From the NCBI RefSeq assembly GCF_041146395.1, contig NC_090983.1:64301501-64365500 (forward strand): 64,000 nt of DNA. The letters run 5' to 3'. Position 1 is the first letter of the stretch. Each line of letters begins with the position of its first letter. Made by a program: the position numbers and the translations under genes. The notes beneath the pieces are model-generated. The model worked only from the letters and a program-made list of their open reading frames with translations, was not told where the DNA came from and made no database searches. This DNA is from Eulemur rufifrons (lineage: Eukaryota > Chordata > Mammalia > Primates > Lemuridae). Shown piece by piece: positions 63,181-64,000 of this stretch.

Positions 63181-64000
63181 CTAGGAGGATTTGCTGCACA
63201 ATAGTCTTTCAAGGTCACTCTTAAGTTGTTGGTTTGTACCCACTAATTGGGCAGATCCACCACATATCAAGTTTAGGTTATTTCCTCTTCCATCAGCTAG
63301 TCGTAATGAATCCCCATGTAGCTGTAGGTGTCAGCAAAGGTGCTTCTCCAGACATGGGGTCTGAGATTTCTGCTCACACAGCTTGCTTACGCCCTCTGGT
63401 CCAGCTTGTGCCCACCCCCAGATGTGTCACTGCCATCTATACGGGATGGCTACTGGGCCTGCCCCACCTTGTGACCTGGTAGGATTGACCCATTCAGATC
63501 ATGATGGGCAGTTCCAAATGTATGGTCACTTGGTCGGGCACTTCATCTCTACCAAGGTTCAATTTTAACCTTTAGTAAGATGATATTTTCAATTAATCTT
63601 ATTTTTTGATAAAGCAGTTTTGCTATGCAGTCTCCAATTTCTGTACATAAAACATGCCTGAAACAATATGCACAAAAGTTGAAAATGTGAAAATCAAACA
63701 ATAGACCTATATGCTTAAAAGGGTGCTGATTCTCAGAAATCCAAAAATATAAAAATCCTAATCTTGCCTCATGTTCAAGTCATAACCTTATGTTCTGTTC
63801 TTGTTATTCATTTTGTTCTTTTCTTTTCTTTCTTTTTTTTTTATTCATTTTGTTCTTGAAATTGAAGACAAAATTTAAGTTCAAATATGACTAAAAGAAT
63901 TTCAGTTTTTTGCTATGCTTTAGGGTTGCGTCTTTGTCTTTATTTTATTAAGCATATGAAAAGCCCCATGATTAATATTAGCCCTTTTATGTTTTATTAA
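63181..64000. other. Unassigned sequence at window end
   Basis: The 82-codon frame at 63234-63482 and the overlapping 61-codon frame have no recognisable domain. The stretch may still belong to the ERVL-related repeat or another repeat. A T-rich run lies at 63820-63842. The final 150 bases are AT-rich. Confidence 0.4.

Overview
The window reads as primate nuclear DNA from an intergenic or deep intronic stretch, most likely from a strepsirrhine of the lemur type. The main evidence is a set of young Alu copies (22.7, 24.0, 38.5, 52.6 and 57.5 kb). They carry a long A-rich linker containing a second 'aaatag/aaattag' block between the two monomers, and the right-arm wording 'gttgctgtgagctagrctgacgccacggcactcactctag' in pieces, which differs from ape and monkey Alu. 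MIR, L2, MaLR, ERVL, hAT-Charlie and mariner/Tigger fossils give the usual eutherian background. I found no convincing host protein-coding exon, no tRNA or rRNA gene, no CRISPR array and no bacterial feature. Nearly all open frames are short, are shadows of repeats, or lie in unrecognised sequence.

Layout. 0-9 kb: one Alu, MIR and L2 remnants in otherwise unassigned DNA. 9.2-12.4 kb: a small hAT-like element abutting a 5'-complete L1 whose 5'UTR contains an inverted copy of its own 5' end, then an antisense L1 tail. 12.4-17.8 kb: unassigned. 17.78-20.54 kb: a nearly complete Charlie3-like hAT transposon with both terminal repeats, a recognisable target duplication and a broken transposase. 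20.5-34.8 kb: MIR, L2, MaLR-like LTR, two Alus, an LTR-like block with a CTCA microsatellite, and an antisense L1 3' part. 34.9-40.0 kb: a second 5'-complete L1, interrupted by two Alus and lost after the reverse-transcriptase region. 40-50.5 kb: MIRs, MER5-like element, an ERVL pol fossil (integrase end plus dUTPase), an Alu, two TA-flanked mariner/Tigger MITEs, old L1 5' sequence and an LTR. 50.8-55.0 kb: two L1 3' parts carrying three nested Alus. 55.5-57.15 kb: an MST-type MaLR LTR split by a processed pseudogene with a perfect 15-bp target duplication. 57.2-62.6 kb: old L1M ORF2 and 3'UTR pieces with two Alus. 62.8-63.2 kb: an ERVL integrase fossil. The end of the window is unassigned.

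The genes do not form a pathway; the window is a record of successive transposition. The most unusual structures are the inverted duplication inside the 9.4-11.5 kb L1, the pseudogene whose last 93 codons are still open but whose parent I could not name, the long antisense frame in the 35 kb L1 5'UTR, and a 22-bp perfect palindrome at 45.69 kb. I did not find a clear new biological system. Family names come from recognising patterns by eye and boundaries of old repeats are approximate.
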